Of a stretch of DNA of 64,000 bases, positions 55,460-64,000 are shown one piece after another. Source of the DNA: Oasisia sp. SBJ-2009 (Eukaryota; Annelida; Polychaeta; Sabellida; Siboglinidae). The stretch is from assembly GCA_964017155.1 (NCBI GenBank), contig OZ024857.1, forward strand, positions 16,513,415-16,577,414, written 5' to 3'. Every line of letters begins with the position of its first letter. Position 1 is the first letter of the stretch. A program made the position numbers and the translations under genes. The notes below the pieces were generated by a model, which did no database searches, was not told the DNA's origin, and saw only the letters and a program-made list of their open reading frames with translations.

Positions 55460-56089
55460 CATGATTCACCGCGCAGTCTCGAGGCAGGTACCGTAAACAG
55501 AACGGCGTCGCAGGGACACTGTTGAATGACCACCGCACGGGTCCTCGCGACTACAGGCGCCTTGCCAGGGGAGTGGTGAGGTAGGTCGTTATTTTAGATC
55601 GAGGAATGTCACCGGGGCGGTTGAATCATACTGTTGTTTTTGGGAACGTCGTGTTTGTCATCAGAGATGTCACATTTAATTTAATATGCTAAACGTGTTG
55701 TGTAAATGCAGTCGGCGTGTATAGCTTTAAACGAGTAACCGGTCCGTGCGCCGGGGAACCGGTGTACGGTGTGTGTTACTGGACTGTGGCGGATTTGTCT
55801 GCCAGCCACGTGCACGTTAACTCACAACTGATTTTAGTCATAATACACATATACACCCAGTTGATATGTTATTATGACTTAACATAATAAAATACAGACA
55901 AACATGTTTCGAAAGTATAACTGACAACACGTTTGATTTTGCTCCTTATTTTTTTAACCCGTCCCCCACCCGTCCAGTGATATATTTTACCCACCCAAAG
56001 AGGGTTTTACACGTCCAAATGCCGGATGAACGGGTTCGATACATAAAGCCATGACCATACGGCGTATCTGCCTAGCTTGTCGTCTTGGA
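55460..56089. other. Divergent intergenic region, proximal part
   Basis: Upstream of the TATA box. CpG-rich to about 55600, then AT-rich; no further gene seen. Confidence 0.4.
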
Positions 56090-56283
56090 AAATCATAGTA
56101 TAATCGAGATACTACACAAACAATTATTAAATGACAGTAAACTTAGCAAAGGTAGGGGGTATTACCTCAGGGGGTATTACCTCCACCGGCCTCATGTGCG
56201 GGGGTATTACCCCACCATATAGCTACGTTTATTGTCATTTAATAATTGTTTGGGTAGTACCTCGATGAGACTATGACGTATCA
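56090..56283. mobile_element. Palindromic MITE-like element
   Basis: About 50-bp arms (56093-56143 and 56226-56278): catagtataatcgag..., acaattattaaatgacagt pair with the inverted copy. The centre carries four ggtattacc-type repeats. Another acaattattaaatgacc lies at 56337-56355. Confidence 0.65.
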
Positions 56284-56879
56284 ACGCATGAGCTTGTCTC
56301 GTCTATTTACTCATGGATTATTGTATTTCACGTTGATACAATTATTAAATGACCTTTACCAACTACATTCACTCCTGTTTAATTTCCTTAGCAAACGAGC
56401 TCAGGGTTCTGCCACAGGGTATGAGTAATATGAAATTATATCGACCTACATGTAGGACCTAGGCTTGGAATATAAAGTAAACAAAATTCCTTGAAACAAG
56501 TGAAAAACAGCGTAGTCGCGACACCGAGTGTCGTATTGTCCTCTATTGGCACCTGTTATGAATCGGGCATTGACAAATCACGTACAAAGATAGTAGCTGC
56601 AGGCAACAACGCCACCTAGCTCAGTACCATGAATCATCGCTGACCTGGCTAAACAGGTCGCGTAGTCGTACGTTAACGTGGGTTGTAGTTTCGAGAAGGT
56701 AGCATTCTTTCAAGGTGCGACTGTAAATCTTGTTAGTGGGCCACGCTCGAACGGACTGAGCGGTATCGAAGGTAGGGGTCGAAGTGTTTGTACGTGTTGA
56801 GTTCTGCTGCGATGCCATGGCGTGTTTGCATCGAGAACACGAAAAGATGGTATATTCAAATACTTCTGGTAGACACTTG

Positions 56880-59800
56880 TCGATATAATGCTGCCTCTCT
56901 CTGTAGACAATCGTCCGTATAATGCTGCCTCTGTCTCTAGACAATCGTCGGTATAATGCTGTCTCTCTCTCTGTAGACACTCGTCGGTATAATGCCACCT
57001 CTCTCTGTAGACACCCGTCGGTATAATGCTGTCTCTCTCTCTGTAGACACTCGTCGGTATAATGCTGCCTCTCTCTGTAGACACTCGTCGGTATAATGCT
57101 GTCTCTCTCTGTAGACACCCGTCGGTATAATGCTGTCTCTCTCTGTAGACACTCGTCGGTATAATGCTGTCTCTCTCTGTAGACACCCGTCGGTATAATG
57201 TTGTCTCTCTCTGTAGACACTCGTCGGTATAATGCTGTCTCTCTCTGTAGACACCCGTCGGTATAATGCTGTCTCTCTCTGTAGACACTCGTCGGTATAA
57301 TGCTGTCTCTCTCTGTAGACACTCGTCGGTATAATGCTGCCTCTCTCTGTAGACACTCGTCGGTATAATGCTGTCTCTCTCTGTAGACACTCGTCGGTAT
57401 AATGCTGTCTCTCTCTGTAGACACTCGTCGGTATAATGCTGCCTCTCTCTGTAGACACCCGTCGGTATAATGCTGTCTCTCTCTCTGTAGACACTCGTCG
57501 GTATAATGCCACCTCTCTCTGTAGACACTCGTTGGTATAATGCTGCCTCTCTCTCTGTAGACACTCGTCGGTATAATGCTGCCTCTCTCTGTAGACACTC
57601 GTCGGTATAATGCTGCCTCTCTCTGTAGACACTCGTCGGTATAATGCTGTCTCTCTCTGTAGACACCCGTCGGTATAATGCTGCCTCTCTCTGTAGACAC
57701 TCGTCGGTATAATGCTGCCTCTCTCTGTAGACACTCGTCGGTATAATGCTGCCTCTCTCTGTAGACACTCGTCGGTATAATGCTGCCTCTCTCTGTAGAC
57801 ACTCGTCGGTATAATGCTGCCTCTCTCTGTAGACACTCGTCGGTATAATGCTGCCTCTCTCTGTAGACACTCGTCGGTATAATGCTGCCTCTCTCTGTAG
57901 ACACTCGTCGGTATAATGCTGTCTCTCTCTCTGTAGACACTCGTCGGTATAATGCTGTCTCTCTCTCTGTAGACACTCGTCGGTATAATGCTGTCTCTCT
58001 CTCTGTAGACACTCGTCGGTATAATGCTGTCTCTCTCTGTAGACACTCGTTGGTATAATGCTGCCTCTCTCTCTGTAGACACTCGTCGGTATAATGCTGT
58101 CTCTCTCTCTGTAGACAATCGTCGGTATAATGCTGCCTCTCTCTCTGTAGACACTCGTCGGTATAATGCTGCCTCTCTCTGTAGACACTCGTCGGTATAA
58201 TGCTGCCTCTCTCTCTGTAGACACTCGTCGGTATAATGCTGCCTCTCTCTGTAGACACTCGTCGGTATAATGCTGCCTCTCTCTGTAGACAATCGTCGGT
58301 ATAATGCTGCCTCTCTCTCTGTAGACACTCGTCGGTATAATGCTGTCTCTCTCTCTGTAGACACCCGTCGGTATAATGCTGTCTCTCTCTCTGTAGACAC
58401 TCGTCGGTATAATGCTGCCTCTCTCTCTGTAGACACTCGTCGGTATAATGCTGTCTCTCTCTCTGTAGACACTCGTCGGTATAATGCTGCCTCTCTCTCT
58501 GTAGACACTCGTCGGTATAATGCCACCTCTCTCTGTAGACACTCGTCGGTATAATGCTGCCTCTCTCTGTAGACACCCGTCGGTATAATGCTGTCTCTCT
58601 CTGTAGACACTCGTCGGTATAATGCTGCCTCTCTCTCTGTAGACACTCGTCGGTATAATGCTGTCTCTCTCTCTGTAGACACTCGTCGGTATAATGCTGT
58701 CTCTCTCTCTGTAGACACTCGTCGGTATAATGCTGTCTCTCTCTCTGTAGACACTCGTCGGTATAATGCTGTCTCTCTCTCTGTAGACACTCGTCGGTAT
58801 AATGCTGTCTCTCTCTCTGTAGACACTCGTCGGTATAATGCTGTCTCTCTCTCTGTAGACACTCGTCGGTATAATGCTGCCTCTCTCTCTGTAGACACTC
58901 GTCGGTATAATGCTGTCTCTCTCTCTGTAGACACTCGTCGGTATAATGCTGTCTCTCTCTCTGTAGACACTCGTCGGTATAATGCTGTCTCTCTCTCTGT
59001 AGACAATCGTCGGTATAATGCTGCCTCTCTCTCTGTAGACACTCGTCGGTATAATGCTGCCTCTCTCTGTAGACACTCGTCGGTATAATGCTGCCTCTCT
59101 CTCTGTAGACACTCGTCGGTATAATGCTGCCTCTCTCTGTAGACACTCGTCGGTATAATGCTGCCTCTCTCTGTAGACAATCGTCGGTATAATGCTGCCT
59201 CTCTCTCTCTGTAGACACTCGTTGGTATAATGCTGCCTCTCTCTGTAGACACTCGTCGGTATAATGCTGCCTCTCTCTCTGTAGACACTCGTTGGTATAA
59301 TGCTGCCTCTCTCTCTGTAGACACTCGTCGGTATAATGCTGCCTCTCTCTGTAGACACTCGTCGGTATAATGCTGTCTCTCTCTCTGTAGACACTCGTCG
59401 GTATAATGCTGTCTCTCTCTCTGTAGACACTCGTCGGTATAATGCTGCCTCTCTCTGTAGACACTCGTCGGTATAATGCTGTCTCTCTCTCTGTAGACAC
59501 TCGTCGGTATAATGCTGTCTCTCTCTCTGTAGACACTCGTCGGTATAATGCCACCTCTCTCTGTAGACACTCGTCGGTATAATGCTGCCTCTCTCTGTAG
59601 ACACCCGTCGGTATAATGCTGTCTCTCTCTCTGTAGACACTCGTCGGTATAATGCCACCTCTCTCTGTAGACACTCGTCGGTATAATGCTGCCTCTCTCT
59701 GTAGACACTCGTCGGTATAATGCTGTCTCTCTCTCTGTAGACACTCGTCGGTATAATGCTGCCTCTCTCTGTAGACACTCGTCGGTATAATGCTGTCTCT

Positions 59801-60770
59801 CTCTCTGTAGACACTCGTCGGTATAATGCCACCTCTCTCTGTAGACACTCGTCGGTATAATGCTGCCTCTCTCTGTAGACACCCGTCGGTATAATGCTGT
59901 CTCTCTCTGTAGACACTCGTCGGTATAATGCCACCTCTCTCTGTAGACACTCGTCGGTATAATGCTGCCTCTCTCTGTAGACACCCGTCGGTATAATGCT
60001 GTCTCTCTCTCTGTAGACACTCGTCGGTATAATGCCACCTCTCTCTGTAGACACTCGTCGGTATAATGCTGCCTCTCTCTGTAGACACTCGTCGGTATAA
60101 TGCTGTCTCTCTCTCTGTAGACACTCGTCGGTATAATGCCACCTCTCTCTGTAGACACTCGTCGGTATAATGCTGCCTCTCTCTGTAGACACCCGTCGGT
60201 ATAATGCTGTCTCTCTCTGTAGACACTCGTCGGTATAATGCCACCTCTCTCTGTAGACACTCGTCGGTATAATGCTGCCTCTCTCTGTAGACACCCGTCG
60301 GTATAATGCTGTCTCTCTCTCTGTAGACACTCGTCGGTATAATGCCACCTCTCTCTGTAGACACTCGTCGGTATAATGCTGCCTCTCTCTGTAGACACTC
60401 GTCGGTATAATGCTGTCTCTCTCTCTGTAGACACTCGTCGGTATAATGCTGCCTCTCTCTGTAGACACTCGTCGGTATAATGCTGCCTCTCTCTGTAGAC
60501 ACTCGTCGGTATAATGCTGCCTCTCTCTGTAGACACTCGTCGGTATAATGCTGCCTCTCTCTGTAGACACTCGTCGGTATAATGCTGCCTCTCTCTGTAG
60601 ACACCCGTCGGTATAATGCTGCCTCTCTCTGTAGACACCCGTCGGTATAATGCTGCCTCTCTCTGTAGACACTCGTCGGTATAATGCTGCCTCTCTCTGT
60701 AGACACCCGTCGGTATAATGCCACCTCTCTCTGTAGACACTCGTCGGTATAATGCTGCCTCTCTCCGTTG
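56880..60770. repeat. 34/36-bp minisatellite, about 115 units, 3.9 kb
   Basis: Unit: gtagacactcgtcggtataa, tgctgcctctctct (34 bp) or tgctgtctctctctct (36 bp), with caatc/caccc and gccacc variants. Each plus-strand unit has a pyrimidine run plus TGTAG, an acceptor-like string. No unit has a minus-strand stop in any frame, hence three open frames of more than 1280 codons, which I do not accept as genes. A higher-order pattern (gccacc, gctgcc+caccc, gctgtc) recurs at 59.5-60.4 kb. Confidence 0.97.
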
Positions 60771-61081
60771 TGTATCGTGTTCGTTCATAGTGTTCTTGTA
60801 CTTCGTATCGCATACCTGTCTCGGTCGTCCTTAAGTATGTCTACGAAGTGAATTCATGGTGCAATAATTTGTACAAACATCAAGTTTTAAACCAGTTTCA
60901 TGGGTTGATCAAGTGCGGACGTCGACAAAATGTTGTTTGTTTCTGGATCAGATGTGTCTACATCGAACATAACACGCACGCAAACGTAATTAAACTGTGT
61001 CTACACTGTCTATACGCTTCATCGAAGGAGCAATTCAATGTGAAGTTGGAGAGTGTGAGATTATACGAAATCACCGTTTGT

Positions 61082-61623
61082 CGAGTCGAATTTAAACTTC
61101 TTGTATTTACTTACAAAGCTGTGCATGGCGATGCCCCGAAATACCTATCAGACCTTGTGTGTCCGTACAAACCTGCGAGAGCATTGCGTTCTGCGAACAA
61201 TAACTTAGTAACGGTTGTGCGGACACGCGTGAAAGCTGCAGCTAACTCATTTGTGGTCGCGGCAGCGACCTTATGGAACGCTCTACCTAACAATATTAAG
61301 ACGTCTGCCTGTTTAGCCACCTTCAAAGCACGCCTAAAGACACATTTCTTCTGACTGTTCACGCGGCTTAGTTTAATGTTTGTGTACAGTTAACCTATTT
61401 ATATATTTATTATACATATATATATTTATTCAGCTTAAATAATTCGTGTTATTATATTTATATTAATTTTTTTTTATATATTTGTTTATATATGTCACTA
61501 GTATATTTATGTGTTTTTCTTCTGGTGTGTATTTGTATGTTAGGATTTTAATGTATGTAAAGCGCCACGAACAATTTGAAATTGGATGTGGCTCTATATT
61601 AAATAAAATATATTATTATAATT
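61082..61623 (+). mobile_element. 5'-truncated L2/CR1-like LINE with 17-bp target-site duplication
   Basis: ORF C-terminus FKLLVFTYKAVHGDAPKYLS, RTRVKAAANSFVVAAATLWN and FKARLKTHFF then stop, a short 3' UTR, tgtaaagcgccacgaa and an AT-rich tail. Flanked by identical acgaaatcaccgtttgt at 61065-61081 and 61624-61640, so both boundaries are exact. Fresh-looking insertion upstream of the second collagen-like gene. Confidence 0.9.
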
Positions 61624-61702
61624 ACGAAATCACCGTTTGTAGTACGTAGGTAGCTCGTTTCAGACACGTTCTGCCCTATCAGTTTATGTCTGTCTGTTTT
61701 AG

Positions 61703-63618
<1,916 letters not shown>

Positions 63619-64000
63619 GTAGGTCGCTGACTCCCTACATCATATACCAGTCATTTAGCTTTACCAAATACCCAGGCAGATGTTGTAACACATGACGTAA
63701 GTTTTGTGTTTAGTCAATTGGTAAATTACGCATCATGTTAGAGATTTATGTGGGGTTTTCTTAATGTGTCTGAAAGAAAAGGTGGGGGGAAATCTTGTTT
63801 GCATCGTAGTCGGTGAACCAGTACTTAGACACCTAGGCGCACACGAATGGGGCGAATTTCACGCACCATCACATTTCAACAACGTGTGTATTCGTTCGTA
63901 AGCCCATGCTATCAGAAGAATTCCACGAGAGCATAAATGTGTGCAGATTCGAATATCTACAGTGTTCTGAAGCTTTAGAATGATGATGATTGGGGACATA
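63619..64000. other. Intron/right edge, nothing recognised
   Basis: No further Gly-X-Y exon before the window ends. Confidence 0.4.

Overview
The window is animal nuclear DNA. It has multi-exon genes with GT-AG introns, several families of non-LTR retrotransposons, a DIRS-type element, MITEs, tRNA-derived SINEs and an extreme load of mini- and microsatellites. I infer a marine invertebrate deuterostome, most likely an amphioxus (Branchiostoma-like). The evidence is vertebrate-like exon architecture of a DPP gene, and minisatellites that sit on splice junctions, a feature I recall being described for amphioxus introns. Another marine invertebrate is not excluded.

Layout. 1-9.68 kb: no proven exon; a degraded retroelement end (284-448), a CpG-rich patch near 1.06-1.34 kb, hairpin-rich AT sequence near 3.0 kb, a 27-bp minisatellite (6.70-8.22 kb) and a minus-strand LINE 3' end. 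9.68-40.45 kb, plus strand: 24 consecutive coding exons of a membrane-anchored S9B prolyl dipeptidyl peptidase (DPP4/FAP/DPP6/DPP10 family). Every exon phase agrees (2397 nt, 798 codons plus stop). The Ser/Asp/His triad and the double-Glu motif are intact, although the N-terminus and parts of the propeller look like the catalytically dead vertebrate DPP6/DPP10. The initiator exon was not identified. Introns hold minisatellites, a homopyrimidine tract of about 0.9 kb, a 2.1-kb CA-rich tract, a LINE, a Harbinger-like MITE, a possible hAT MITE and a DIRS terminal repeat. 41.9-47.2 kb: a transposon graveyard (minus-strand LINE; DIRS-like element with a broken tyrosine recombinase).

48.98-55.42 kb, minus strand: a small gene for a signal peptide, a Thr-rich Gly-X-Y (collagen-like) region and one C-terminal membrane segment (161 codons, phases consistent). 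From 61.70 kb to the right edge, plus strand, lies the start of a second collagen-like gene with the same first-exon organisation. The two genes are head to head. Between them lie a TATA-type promoter, a palindromic MITE, a 3.9-kb minisatellite of about 115 units and a 5'-truncated LINE with a 17-bp target-site duplication.

The most striking result is a pattern rather than a gene. At least eight minisatellites begin exactly at exon edges, and most of their units copy the splice site plus the first or last 12-20 coding bases. Examples are the arrays next to the exons ending at 19749, 29223 and 52186 and starting at 27121, 49684 and 62778. A 29-bp array of about 112 units carries an acceptor-like TTTCAG in nearly every unit, and many units also overlap a donor-like GTGAGT. 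Function of the two collagen-like genes is unknown.
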